A DNA stretch of 64,000 bases, from positions 1,265,501-1,329,500 of the forward strand of contig NZ_CP072865.1 of NCBI RefSeq assembly GCF_017948245.1, given 5' to 3'. Numbering within the stretch: the first letter of the stretch is position 1; each line of letters opens with the position of its first letter. This document shows, piece after piece, positions 1 to 8,146 of this stretch. A program made the position numbers and the translations under genes. The notes beneath the pieces were generated by a model. It ran no database searches, was not told the DNA's origin, and saw nothing but the letters and a program-made list of their open reading frames with translations. The DNA is from Rhizobium sp. NLR16a. Lineage in GTDB: Bacteria > Pseudomonadota > Alphaproteobacteria > Rhizobiales > Rhizobiaceae.

Positions 1-1
1 C

Positions 2-805
2 GTTACGGCGCCGGCACTCCTCAGGATCGGGTACGACGGTCGGCATTTTTGCCGCTCGTCCTCAGCGGTTCGGCCCGGTCCGGTCATCGTCGAAGTCGAG
101 AACTCGGCTGCCGTGCGTGGCTCGCTGCTTCTCATCAACTGGCCCCCCGAGATTCTGGCGCAGGCCATCAAGCCTGTTCTCGATTTCGATCCTTACATGT
201 CGGGCGGAATGCTGCTTGCGCGCCAGACATTTCGGCGGCTGTTTCGCTCCGAATGCGTTGATGAAAGGGAGGGCCTCGGCATCCGTCAGGTGACGCTTCT
301 GTTCACCGATCTCAAGGGTTCGACCGCGATGTACGAGCGGCTCGGCGATCTCAATGCCTATGCACTGGTGCGTGAACATTTCGCCCTGCTCGGCGCCACG
401 GTGCAGGAGCATTCGGGCGCAATCGTCAAGACGATCGGAGACGCGGTGATGGCGGCCTTCTCCCGCCCGAGCGACGCCATCTCGGCTGCTCTGCATATGC
501 TTGAAGAAATCGAGCGCTTCAACGGCGAGCATGGCGATCCCAGCATCATCCTGAAGATCGGGGCCCATTGCGGTCCGTCGATCGCCGTGACCTTGAACGA
601 CAACCTCGATTATTTCGGGCAGACCGTCAATGTCGCGGCACGGGTGCAATCATTGGCCGAGGCCGGCGAGATCTGTCTATCCGAAGCCCTGTTTTCGGCG
701 CCTGACGTCAGCCGGCTGCTCTCCGGACACAGGGCGGTCGCCTTCGAGGCTCCGCTTCGGGGCGTGGAGGGGATGGCATGCGTCTACCGGGTGATGCCGG
801 GCTAA
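2..805 (+). CDS. Adenylate/guanylate cyclase, C-terminal part (cut by window edge)
   Basis: The reading frame is already open at the left edge, so this is the 3' part of a longer gene; the first ATG at 113 is internal. The class III nucleotidyl cyclase domain fills the last ~180 residues. It has the first metal-binding Asp in FTDLKGST, the second in KTIGDAVMAAF, and the motif FGQTVNVAARV. Such proteins make cAMP (or cGMP) from the nucleotide triphosphate, and the upstream part is normally a sensory domain that cannot be seen here. No partner gene is visible downstream. Cyclase assignment is secure; substrate and sensory input are unknown. Confidence 0.88.
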   Translation, partial: VTAPALLRIGYDGRHFCRSSSAVRPGPVIVEVENSAAVRGSLLLINWPPEILAQAIKPVLDFDPYMSGGMLLARQTFRRLFRSECVDEREGLGIRQVTLLFTDLKGSTAMYERLGDLNAYALVREHFALLGATVQEHSGAIVKTIGDAVMAAFSRPSDAISAALHMLEEIERFNGEHGDPSIILKIGAHCGPSIAVTLNDNLDYFGQTVNVAARVQSLAEAGEICLSEALFSAPDVSRLLSGHRAVAFEAPLRGVEGMACVYRVMPG

Positions 806-915
806 TCTCACGTCCTTGATTTATGCATGACTTCATCCCGCGCCGCGGCACCTTCTTGGGCACATGCATTTCACCATTTGCAACGGGCAATGCTGCCCAG
901 AAGGAGGAGAATACG

Positions 916-1182
916 ATGTTGAAACGCACAGCTGCAGCCATCGTTGTCGCCGCCGCATCCGCATTGCCTGTCCTTGCACAGGATGCGATGATGAAATGCG
1001 ACGAGGCGTCGATGATGAAAATGGCGTCCGACATGGACGCCATGACCGATCCGGCCATGAAGGAAAAGAAGGAAATGGCCTCCAAGGAGATGATGATGGC
1101 CAAGGATTCCATGACGGCCAACAAGATGGACGACTGCAAGATGCACATGAAAAACGCCATGAAAAGTATGGGCAAAATGTGA
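916..1182 (+). CDS. Small secreted methionine-rich protein
   Basis: An 88-residue protein. The ATG is set by a strong ribosome site (AAGGAGG at 901-907). Residues 1-22 form a clear signal peptide ending in VLAQ, so the product should be periplasmic. The mature part of about 66 residues has 19 methionines, mostly in M-x-M, MM and KxMxKD-like spacings, plus two Cys, one His and many Lys/Asp. It resembles the loosely defined 'pentapeptide MXKDX repeat' proteins. Function is unknown; Met-rich periplasmic proteins can bind Cu(I)/Ag(I) or be reversibly oxidised, which is only a hypothesis here. It appears to be a single-gene unit. Confidence 0.75.
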   Translation: MLKRTAAAIVVAAASALPVLAQDAMMKCDEASMMKMASDMDAMTDPAMKEKKEMASKEMMMAKDSMTANKMDDCKMHMKNAMKSMGKM

Positions 1183-1214
1183 CGCTGATGACACCGGACG
1201 AGATGGCCTTGGAC

Positions 1215-1235
1215 CGCCGCCTCGTCCAGGCGGCG
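1215..1235. terminator. GC-rich hairpin after the Met-rich gene
   Basis: A perfect 8-bp stem (CGCCGCCT/AGGCGGCG) with a 5-base loop lies 33 bases after the stop codon of the Met-rich gene and before the end of the convergent reductase gene. It has no T-tract, so it is a hairpin that may slow or end transcription rather than a textbook intrinsic terminator. Confidence 0.35.
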
Positions 1236-1298
1236 GGATGAATGTGTATCCGGCGGCGCTCGCGCCGGAGAGATCGCCGGACTGAACCGGCGGCTCGG

Positions 1299-1940
1299 TT
1301 ATTTCGCCAGCACGAGATGCGTGGCTTTTTCGCTGGCGACATGCTCGGTGACGCGGAAGCCCAGCGCAGGAAGATCGATGCCTGCAAACATTGCTTCGCC
1401 CTTGCCGAGCACGACGGGCGACACAGCGAAATGCAGTTCGTCGATCAGACCCGCCTGCAGATATTGGCGGACGGTCGCCACTCCGCCGCCGATCTTCACA
1501 TCTTTATCGCCGGCCGCCGCCTTCGCCTGATCGAGCGCCTCATGAATGCCGCCGGTGACGAAGTGGAAGGTGGTGCCGCCCTCCATGACGAGCGGTTCGC
1601 GTGCATAATGGGTGAGGATATAGGTCGGCGCATGATAGGGCGGGTTCGGCCCCCACCAGCCTTTCCAGGCATCATCGGGCCATTCGCCGCGGATCGGGCC
1701 GAACATGTTGCGCCCGAGAATGAAGGCGCCGAAATTGGCCATGGCGCGGGACGCATAATCCTCGTCGATGCCGGAAGAACCGTCGTCCTTACCCATCATC
1801 GCGCGGAAGGTGCGCGTGTGGAAGAACCATTGAAACATTTCCGGCCCGCGCTTTCCGAGCGGATCATTCAGGCCCTGCTCCGGCCCGGCGCCGAAGCCAT
1901 CCACGGAAACGGAAAAACCCGCGACGCGCACCTTGGACAT
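1299..1940 (-). CDS. Dihydrofolate reductase-family (RibD C-terminal) protein
   Basis: A 213-residue protein of the RibD_C/DHFR-like fold. Marks are the N-terminal strand MSKVRVAGFSVSVDGF, the segment FGAFILGRNMFGPIRGEW, the glycine-rich KIGGGVATVRQYLQAG turn and LIDELHFAVSPVVLGKG. Family members are NADPH-dependent reductases, many of unknown substrate. The start at 1940 is preferred over 1952 because GGAGGAAAG then sits 4-5 bases upstream. It is divergent from an HxlR regulator, with a 89-base gap carrying a promoter and dyad, so it is the likely regulatory target. Substrate cannot be read from the sequence. Confidence 0.85.
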   Translation of the reverse strand: MSKVRVAGFSVSVDGFGAGPEQGLNDPLGKRGPEMFQWFFHTRTFRAMMGKDDGSSGIDEDYASRAMANFGAFILGRNMFGPIRGEWPDDAWKGWWGPNPPYHAPTYILTHYAREPLVMEGGTTFHFVTGGIHEALDQAKAAAGDKDVKIGGGVATVRQYLQAGLIDELHFAVSPVVLGKGEAMFAGIDLPALGFRVTEHVASEKATHLVLAK

Positions 1941-1967
1941 GCTTTCCTCCATCTGATTGCGAATTGA

Positions 1968-2012
1968 AACTAGTTGTTATCTCGCACAAGTGATCCTATA
2001 ATGCAACTGGTT
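1968..2012 (+). promoter_or_regulatory. Promoter plus dyad operator between reductase and hxlR-type gene
   Basis: A good sigma-70 promoter faces right: TTGTTA (1974-1979), 17 bases, TATAAT (1997-2002). An inverted repeat AACTAGTTG (1968-1976) / CAACTGGTT (2004-2012), 8 of 9 positions paired, brackets it so that one arm overlaps the -35 and the other the start site. This is the arrangement expected for autorepression by the downstream HxlR protein. No comparable leftward promoter was identified. Confidence 0.6.
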
Positions 2013-2029
2013 TCTGCAGGAGATGCTTC

Positions 2030-2551
2030 GTGGATATAGAATTGCGGTCCGGCTGTCCGATCAACCTGACGATGGAGGTGCTGGGCGACCGATGGAGTCT
2101 GATTATCATCCGCGACATCATGTTCGGCAACCGCCGGCATTTCCGCGATCTGCTCAATCATTCGGAGGAGGGGATCGCCTCCAATATCCTGGCGGCGCGG
2201 CTGAAGCGGCTGCTCTCGCTCGGCTTCATCAGCAAGCGGGACGATCCGAGCCACAGCCAGAAAGCAATCTACAGCCTGACGGAGCCGGCGATCCAGCTCG
2301 TTCCCCTCTTCGCCATGATCGGCGCCTGGGGCAGGCGTCACCTGCCGGTGAGCGAGGATCTCAGCATCCGCGCCGAGTTGCTGGAAGAGGGCGGTCAGCC
2401 GCTCTGGGACGAATTCATGGAGGATCTCCGGCAGATCCACATCGTTGATCCGATCGGCGGGGCGAACGGGACAGTGACCTCGCCGGTGTTGACGCGATTG
2501 ACGGCGGCGTTTCTGGAGGTGCGGGAGAAGATGGCGGCTGAGGTGGCGTGA
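2030..2551 (+). CDS. HxlR-family transcriptional regulator
   Basis: A 173-residue winged-helix regulator. The HxlR signature is clear near the N-terminus: a conserved Cys followed by TMEVLGDRWSLIIIRDIMFG, then FRDLLNHSEEGIASNILAARLKRL (recognition helix region) and GFISKRDDPS. Start is GTG, with GCAGGAGA upstream. HxlR proteins often sense electrophiles or redox-active compounds through that Cys and control a divergent reductase, matching the gene at 1299-1940. The C-terminal ~60 residues, beyond the usual ~110, are an added segment also seen in longer members. Confidence 0.88.
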   Translation: MDIELRSGCPINLTMEVLGDRWSLIIIRDIMFGNRRHFRDLLNHSEEGIASNILAARLKRLLSLGFISKRDDPSHSQKAIYSLTEPAIQLVPLFAMIGAWGRRHLPVSEDLSIRAELLEEGGQPLWDEFMEDLRQIHIVDPIGGANGTVTSPVLTRLTAAFLEVREKMAAEVA

Positions 2552-2552
2552 T

Positions 2553-2852
2553 TTAGGCGAAGGGCATGTTGCCGTAGAATTCGCCGTCCCAGATCCAGAA
2601 GAGAAGGACTGTCAGCAGCGGTCCCGACACAATGCGCGGTTTGCCGCCGACATTGAGATCGTCGAGGAATTTTGGTCGGTCCTGGCGCGGCCGCTGGAGT
2701 TCGCCGCGGATATAGGCTTGATCGCTGGCACGACGGGGATCTGAAGACCAGCCGGCGGCGAGCGCGGCTTCGAAGCCCGTGAGGTTATCCAGTTCGGGCG
2801 CAAGCAGGACGACGCGGCTGGCGGGCGGCGTCATGGCGTCTGCTGATGTCAT
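2553..2852 (-). pseudogene. Truncated GNAT-type acetyltransferase
   Basis: The 99-residue frame reads like the first half of a GNAT N-acetyltransferase (LLAPELDNLTGFEAALAAGW ... LLTVLLFWIWDGEFYGN) and then stops four codons later with PFA-stop. The acetyl-CoA binding half (Q/RxxGxG/A motif) is absent. The break lies one base from the end of the convergent hxlR-type gene, which suggests that a deletion or rearrangement removed the 3' half. The assignment rests on remembered family patterns and not on a search; an alternative is a short orphan protein. Confidence 0.5.
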
Positions 2853-2991
2853 AGATCACCTTGCAGATGCAGCCGTTCGGAAAGATCTTCGGGAAACAAG
2901 CACGACAGAGCGCTGATGCGAAGCGTTTCCGTGGCAGCAGAAAGCACCGCATCAACGGGCGGGGCCTTCTCTCAGTACCGGCTGACTGAAT

Positions 2992-3480
2992 TTACTGGCA
3001 CTGGCGGCGTGGGCCGTAGTTAGGCTGGTAGGTGTTGTCCGAGGCGCGGTACGACCGATAGCGGGCGTAGCAATATTCAGCATGCGAGCTGTAACCACGT
3101 GAACTGTAGGCGCCGGACTGCGAGGCGATTATGCCGCCGATGAGGGCGCCTGCCGCCAGGCCGCCGATGATGGCGCCGGTGTTGTCGTGGTGGTGCCAGT
3201 GGCGGTGATAACGGTGGTCCCAGCCGTAGCGGTCGTCACGATAGGCGTGACGACCACGGTAGTAACGTCGGTCGCCATAATATCTGGGGCGCTCGCCGTA
3301 GTGTGAACAGACGATCGAGAACCTGCTGCAACCGACAGTCATAATTCGAGCATCGGTAGTTGCCTGTGCCGGCTGCGCCGCCTGTTGTACCGGACTCGGC
3401 ACGAAGTTTGGGCCTGCGGATGCCGGCATTCCGGAGAATGCCGTCCCTATCGACAGAGCAATGATGGCCAATCTTTTCAT
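2992..3480 (-). CDS. BA14K family secreted protein
   Basis: A 162-residue protein. A signal peptide (MKRLAIIALSIG...ASA) is followed by a His/Tyr/Arg-rich segment, a glycine-zipper stretch GGLAAGALIGGIIAS, and the C-terminal BA14K signature with CYARYRSYRASDNTY and GPRRQC. BA14K proteins are small alphaproteobacterial envelope proteins; the Brucella member is described as an immunoreactive lectin-like protein, and rhizobial roles are unclear. The start at 3480 is chosen because it begins the signal peptide; an upstream in-frame ATG at 3534 would add a poor hydrophobic segment. Confidence 0.85.
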   Translation of the reverse strand: MKRLAIIALSIGTAFSGMPASAGPNFVPSPVQQAAQPAQATTDARIMTVGCSRFSIVCSHYGERPRYYGDRRYYRGRHAYRDDRYGWDHRYHRHWHHHDNTGAIIGGLAAGALIGGIIASQSGAYSSRGYSSHAEYCYARYRSYRASDNTYQPNYGPRRQCQ

Positions 3481-3866
3481 CTCACTCACCAGGACACATG
3501 GAAGGACAACGCGGATTGAGAAAATAAGTTTCATTTGGGAATTCTGAACAGCGACCTATGTGCGTATCCGCTAACGCAATGAGACTGGGCGGCTGTGCTA
3601 TTGCGATCGTTACGGTGGTAGGGCCGCGCCTCTCTGAAAGCGCGCAACGGAGATTATCTCATTTGAGCGGACGCATCAGGTCTTCCAGGCGTCGAGGCGT
3701 GGGCGGGGAAATGGGATCTGCTAAGGGATAAGCCTCCCACTCTCGGCCAGGACGACCGGAATTCGCAGGAAGTTCAAATTGCAAGGAGATCTTAAACTGG
3801 TTCTTATGGAGCTGCTGCTTCAATACCTGACATGTAACGCGTCACCTTAATGTCAGAAAGACTACC
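3481..3866. other. Intergenic region, no gene seen
   Basis: 386 bases between the divergent BA14K and glycine-rich genes. No credible coding frame, tRNA or strong hairpin was found. It presumably holds both promoters, but none stands out. Confidence 0.5.
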
Positions 3867-4844
3867 ATGCAGCTTTCCAGAATCATCGGCCTTCTCTGTC
3901 TATCCACCAGCCTTGCGCTTGCGCCTCTCAACATCGTCTTTACCGATACATCGCCCGCCTTCGCAAAAGGTGGTGGCGGTGGCGGCAACGGCGGTGGCGG
4001 TGGTGGTCACGGCGGGGGTGGTGGCGGTGGTGGTAACGGCGGCAGCGGTGGTGGCGGCGGCAGCCATGGCGGCGGCGGTGGAAGCAGCGGCAGCCACAGT
4101 GGCGGCAGCAGCAAGAGCGGCGGCGGAAAGGATAGCGCCAGCTCCAGCGGTAAGACGACCGGCAGCCGCAGTGCGAAAACTTCGGGCAAGTCGGTCCAAG
4201 CCGGCAAGACGAAAACGACCAAGCAGACCGTCAGCACGAAAGGCGCGGCCAAGAAGACGACTATCGCCGCAGCGCCTGCGACTCGGCCCGCGAAGAAGCC
4301 CACGGCGGAACTCGCGGGACTGAATTCGCTGAAGCGCAATTACCACGCGCTGATGAATACCGCAGACCCCAAGATGGCAGCGATTTCGGCCTATGCTACC
4401 GCCTATGCGCAATATGAATTGGCTAATGGCGTTGCGCCGCCCGCGGACGATCCTGTTCTCGGCGACGCCGCTCTGACGGCAGCACTGGCTTCGGCGACCA
4501 AGACGGGCACGCTCAGCCCCGAAGCTTTGGCTTGGGCCAAGGATACGCTCGGCATCGGCACGGCTGTCGGCACGATCGATCAGATGAGAGACGCGTTGGC
4601 GGCTGCGGCGCCGGTCGCGGAAGAACCGGTGGCGGAGACCCCGACGGAGACTCCGGCAACCGAGACTCCGACTGGCGAAACCGCCGAGGGGAGCGAGACG
4701 ACAGATCCTAGCGCGACCGCAGAAACGCCGGAAGCCGAGACGGGCAGCACGGAAGAATTATCGGGAACGACCGAGTCGGCGCCGGCTGTCGATTCAACCG
4801 AAACCTCGGCCACAGCAACGAGTACCGAGGCGACCGGCCTCTAA
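3867..4844 (+). CDS. Exported glycine-rich / low-complexity protein
   Basis: A 325-residue protein in four parts. Residues 1-34 form a signal peptide ending in SPAFA. About 60 residues are nearly pure Gly with Asn, His and Ser, followed by a Ser/Lys/Thr-rich linker. A folded-looking domain spans ~150-245 (LNSLKRNYHALMNTADPKMAAISAYA, then PVLGDAALTAALASATKTG). The last ~80 residues are a Thr/Glu/Pro/Ala-rich acidic tail. I do not recognise a named domain; the middle block suggests a real, conserved protein and not a repeat artefact. Probably periplasmic or surface-located. Confidence 0.8.
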   Translation: MQLSRIIGLLCLSTSLALAPLNIVFTDTSPAFAKGGGGGGNGGGGGGHGGGGGGGGNGGSGGGGGSHGGGGGSSGSHSGGSSKSGGGKDSASSSGKTTGSRSAKTSGKSVQAGKTKTTKQTVSTKGAAKKTTIAAAPATRPAKKPTAELAGLNSLKRNYHALMNTADPKMAAISAYATAYAQYELANGVAPPADDPVLGDAALTAALASATKTGTLSPEALAWAKDTLGIGTAVGTIDQMRDALAAAAPVAEEPVAETPTETPATETPTGETAEGSETTDPSATAETPEAETGSTEELSGTTESAPAVDSTETSATATSTEATGL

Positions 4845-4863
4845 ATCACCGGAAATGGCTAGC

Positions 4864-4902
4864 GTATCGGCTCGAAATCGGAATAGATTTTCGAGCCGAT
4901 AC
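4864..4902. terminator. Long inverted repeat between convergent genes
   Basis: A 16-bp imperfect stem (one bulged A) around the loop GGAATA. It sits 20 bases after the glycine-rich gene and before the end of a convergent gene, where a bidirectional terminator is expected. The core GAAATC...GATTTTCG is like another hairpin at 62730-62753, so it may also be a dispersed rhizobial palindrome. Confidence 0.5.
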
Positions 4903-4987
4903 ATAGATTCAGAGTGTTAGCGCGCCCTTTGTGCGTCTGAAGCGGGGATCATGGGCAGAGGTTTCGCGAGGAAACTGACGCGCGCGG

Positions 4988-5203
4988 TCAGACGCGCTTC
5001 CCACCAGCAAGCAGTCGAAGCTGGTCTTCATCATGCACACCCTGCCGATAAAGCTCGATGATCAGAGCTCCGAGACGATCGGCGTCCCCGCCTGATCTGT
5101 CAATATCGAGCCCGCTACACAGGGCTTCATGCACACGCCTGCAAATATCCAGATCTGCGGAGGCGAGTGGTTCGTCACGCGTGCTGAAAAGCTTGTCTGA
5201 CAT
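4988..5203 (-). CDS. Conserved-looking small hypothetical protein (71 aa)
   Basis: 71 residues, acidic and largely helical (LDICRRVHEALCSGLDIDRS, LGALIIELYRQGVHDEDQL). The start at MSDKLF (5203) is preferred; the longer frame upstream to 5341 has a Cys/Arg-rich composition unlike coding sequence here. No known domain recognised. No neighbour on the same strand closer than 190 bases, so it is probably transcribed alone. Confidence 0.6.
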   Translation of the reverse strand: MSDKLFSTRDEPLASADLDICRRVHEALCSGLDIDRSGGDADRLGALIIELYRQGVHDEDQLRLLAGGKRV

Positions 5204-5392
5204 CGCAATCAGCCCTTTTGGGATGCCGTGAATCGCTATTGTGCAAAAAGATAATTTCGCAGCCTTTGCTCTGCAAGATGGGCGAACGTCCGAAATCAGA
5301 ACAATATGGCAGCCACGGCAGGCGCGACGCCAAGGGATCAAGTTGAAATCAATCGGCGCCTCGACCTGATGGAATAGGCGGGGAGAAGATCT

Positions 5393-5569
5393 CTATTTGG
5401 CCGCGGGATCCTTACCGCCCTGCTGCGACAGGCGCAACTCTTTCAGGCGTTTGGTCTTTTCCCGGCGAGCCCGCTGCTCCGCCTCGATGGTTTCCTTTGC
5501 GGCTCGCTCGGTATTTTCGAAACGATCCTGACGGTAAGCCTTTGATGAGGGTTCACGTTCTCTTGTCAT
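5393..5569 (-). CDS. Small charged helical protein (58 aa)
   Basis: Begins MTREREPSSKAY. Nearly the whole protein is a charged helix rich in Arg, Glu, Lys and Ala (RAAKETIEAEQRARREKTKR), as in several small rhizobial cytoplasmic proteins of unknown function. The start is set at 5569; a five-residue longer frame exists. No catalytic motif. Downstream of an inverted repeat at 5592-5618. Confidence 0.55.
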   Translation of the reverse strand: MTREREPSSKAYRQDRFENTERAAKETIEAEQRARREKTKRLKELRLSQQGGKDPAAK

Positions 5570-5591
5570 GGCGGCTAAACGCAAATCGACG

Positions 5592-5618
5592 AAAACGGTT
5601 TCATGATAAAACCGTTTT
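5592..5618. repeat. 10-bp perfect inverted repeat
   Basis: AAAACGGTTT and its exact complement AAACCGTTTT flank a 7-base loop, just upstream of the small gene at 5393-5569 and downstream of the hydrolase gene read on the same strand. It could be the hydrolase terminator (T-run on both strands) or an operator for the small gene. Confidence 0.5.
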
Positions 5619-5673
5619 GCCGAAATGCGGCGCGGCCGGCGGACGCCTTCCCAGCGCCCGGCGACACGTCGGA

Positions 5674-6510
5674 TCAGCCTTTGATGAAGGCGAGGATGTC
5701 GGGATTAATGATATCGGCATGGGTCGTGCACATGCCGTGCGGGAATTTCTCGTAGACCTTCAGCGTCGCATTCTGCAGAAGTTTCGACGAAAGCAACGCG
5801 GAGTCGGCGATCGGCACGATCTGGTCGTCGTCGCCATGCATGACGAGGGTCGGAACCGTGATGATCTTCAGGTCTTCGGTGAAGTCGGTTTCCGAGAAGG
5901 CCTTGATACCGTCGTAATGCGCCTTGGCGCCGCCGATCATGCCCTGGCGCCACCAATTGTTGATGACCGGTTCCGACACTTTCGCCCCCGGCCGATTGAA
6001 GCTGTAGAACGGGCCGGCGGGAAGGTCATGATAGAATTGGGCGCGGTTAGCAGCGAGCTGTCTGCGCAGGTCGTCGAAGACTTCGATCGGCAGGCCGCCG
6101 GGATTGGCATCGGTTTTTACCATGATCGGCGGAACGGCGCCGATAATGACGAGCTTGGCGACTCGGCCCTGTGGCTGGCCGTGGCGGGCGACATAGTGGG
6201 TCGCTTCGCCGCCGCCGGTGGAATGGCCGACATGGACGGTATTCCTGAGATCGAGATGATCGACGACGGCTGCGGCATCGGCAGCGTAATGATCCATATC
6301 GTGGCCGTCGGCCACCTGGGTGGAGCGGCCGTGGCCACGCCGATCATGGGCGATGACGCGGTAACCCTTGTCGAGGAAGAAGAGCATCTGCGCGTCCCAG
6401 TCGTCGGAGCACAGCGGCCAGCCGTGATGGAACATGATCGGCTGGGCGCTCTTCGGCCCCCAATCCTTGTAGAAAATCTCGACGCCGTCCTTCGTTGTAA
6501 CTGTGCTCAT
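5674..6510 (-). CDS. Alpha/beta hydrolase, non-haem chloroperoxidase type
   Basis: 278 residues, the usual length for this family. It has the oxyanion region [11 protein letters not shown], the nucleophile elbow GHSTGG (Ser97), the catalytic acid in HGDDDQIVP (Asp228 region) and His258 in KFPHGM. Members are cytoplasmic serine esterases that can also perhydrolyse acids (cofactor-free 'chloroperoxidase' activity). The physiological substrate is not known. The start ATG is preceded by GGAGCCATGAG on the coding strand. Single gene with a long upstream gap. Confidence 0.9.
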   Translation of the reverse strand: MSTVTTKDGVEIFYKDWGPKSAQPIMFHHGWPLCSDDWDAQMLFFLDKGYRVIAHDRRGHGRSTQVADGHDMDHYAADAAAVVDHLDLRNTVHVGHSTGGGEATHYVARHGQPQGRVAKLVIIGAVPPIMVKTDANPGGLPIEVFDDLRRQLAANRAQFYHDLPAGPFYSFNRPGAKVSEPVINNWWRQGMIGGAKAHYDGIKAFSETDFTEDLKIITVPTLVMHGDDDQIVPIADSALLSSKLLQNATLKVYEKFPHGMCTTHADIINPDILAFIKG

Positions 6511-7054
6511 CTCATGGCTCCTTGTGGTTGGATCTGACTAAACAGGCTGCTGCAGGCGGGATTGGCAGCGCCACGAGCGCCGTGACGCCAATGACAGGAT
6601 AAGAAAGTCGCGCTGGGGGATGGAAGCGACAATATGATGATGTTCTTATTGAATGCCTCGTTTTACTCTATTGATATGACAGAAGTTTGCATGATCAGTT
6701 GCCAGAACCCTCAGAGCCCTGTTAACCGGTGACGGCGACGCAATAGGGCGGTCCTTACCCGACTGCTTTCGCGCCACGACATTCTTTGATCACGGTAGCT
6801 CGGCAGCGCAGTATAGGCGGCCGAGCTAACGGGCAATGTCCGCAATGAGCCACGTTATTCCGGTTCGTTCAATCTATACGTTCGGGTAGGTGTGTTCCGC
6901 CCACCATTACCTTGTGCCGGATGAAGCGCGCTGACGCTCACTTGAACAGGGATCGACGCCCAACCATCTAATCCCTCACAACAACGTCATGGCGACGATC
7001 GCATCCGCGATTGCTTTGCCGGCGGCGGGAAGTCTGCCGCCTGAGGATCAACAC
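6511..7054. other. Intergenic region, no gene seen
   Basis: 544 bases between the divergent hydrolase and protease genes. An AT-rich patch at about 6630-6690 is the likely site of the leftward promoter. No credible small ORF, tRNA or strong hairpin was identified. Confidence 0.45.
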
Positions 7055-8011
7055 ATGGGTTACATGGATAAGGATATAGTGCCCCAGAAAGACGGGGCGC
7101 TGATCGATGCCTATTCGCAGTCGATCGCAGGAGCAGTCGACATGGTCGGCCCGGCGGTCAGCCGGATCGAGCGGGTGGGAGGCCGGCAGGGACATGGGTC
7201 GGGCTTTGCCGTATCGCCCGACGGACTGATCATTACCAACAGCCATGTCGTCGACGACGCCAAGGTGGTTCGCATCACGACGCCTGACGGATTCGTCACC
7301 GAAGGCCGGGTGCTCGGTCGGGATATCGATACCGATATCGCGCTTATTCGGGCCAATGCCAGCACCGGCGCCTGGGCGAGACTCGGCGATTCCCAGCGTC
7401 TGCGCAGGGGCCATATCGCGATCGCGATCGGCAATCCGCTGGGCTTCGAATGGACCGTCACTGCCGGTATCGTCTCGGCGCTCGGTCGGTCGATGCGGGC
7501 GGCCAGCGGCCGGCTGATGGAGGATGTCATTCAGACCGATGCCGCGCTCAATCCCGGCAATTCCGGCGGGCCGCTGGTGTCTTCCGGCGGCGAGGTTATC
7601 GGCGTCAATACCGCCGTCATCCAGGGTGCACAGAGCATCGCCTTTGCCGTCGCATCGAACACGGCCAATTTCGTGGTGTCGGAGCTTCTTCGCTATGGCC
7701 AGGTCAGGCGCGCCTTTATCGGCATAGCAGGCGACACGATCGTGCTGCCGCGACGGGTCGCACTCGCGGCGGGTATGGTTCAAACGACATCCGTCCGCGT
7801 CCGCAGGGTCGAACCGGAGGGGCCGGCGGCAAAGGGCGGGCTGCAAGAGGGCGATTACATCCTCGCCATCGACAGCAGCCCGGTCGGCGTCGTCGACGAT
7901 ATCGTCAGGTTGATGGATGGCAGCAGGATCGGCAGGGAGACGGAGATTTTGGTTTTCTCGGTAGCCGGCCGGATTGAGAAGAAGACATTGCTGCCAATGC
8001 CGCGGTCATGA
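7055..8011 (+). CDS. Trypsin-like serine protease with PDZ domain (HtrA/DegP-like)
   Basis: 318 residues. The triad is complete: His64 in TNSHVVDD, Asp94 in DIDTDIALI, Ser170 in LNPGNSGGPL. One PDZ domain occupies about 215-310 (GGLQEGDYILAIDSSPVGVVDD). The start at 7055 has GAGGATC upstream; an alternative ATG at 6989 lacks a ribosome site. From 7055 there is no signal peptide, unlike classical periplasmic DegP, so the protease may be cytoplasmic. If 6989 is used, its N-terminus is still only weakly hydrophobic. Role in protein quality control is inferred from the family. Confidence 0.88.
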   Translation: MGYMDKDIVPQKDGALIDAYSQSIAGAVDMVGPAVSRIERVGGRQGHGSGFAVSPDGLIITNSHVVDDAKVVRITTPDGFVTEGRVLGRDIDTDIALIRANASTGAWARLGDSQRLRRGHIAIAIGNPLGFEWTVTAGIVSALGRSMRAASGRLMEDVIQTDAALNPGNSGGPLVSSGGEVIGVNTAVIQGAQSIAFAVASNTANFVVSELLRYGQVRRAFIGIAGDTIVLPRRVALAAGMVQTTSVRVRRVEPEGPAAKGGLQEGDYILAIDSSPVGVVDDIVRLMDGSRIGRETEILVFSVAGRIEKKTLLPMPRS

Positions 8012-8146
8012 TGACTGTTGCCACGGAACGTTGCCGGCAGCCGCAGCTTACCAAATGAGCGCGCGACCGCGACTGGCTCGTTGAGAAGGCGCGCTCCAGG
8101 CGCCAGCCATGACTTGCCGGTGAAAGAGAGACACCGTTCCGTCACG

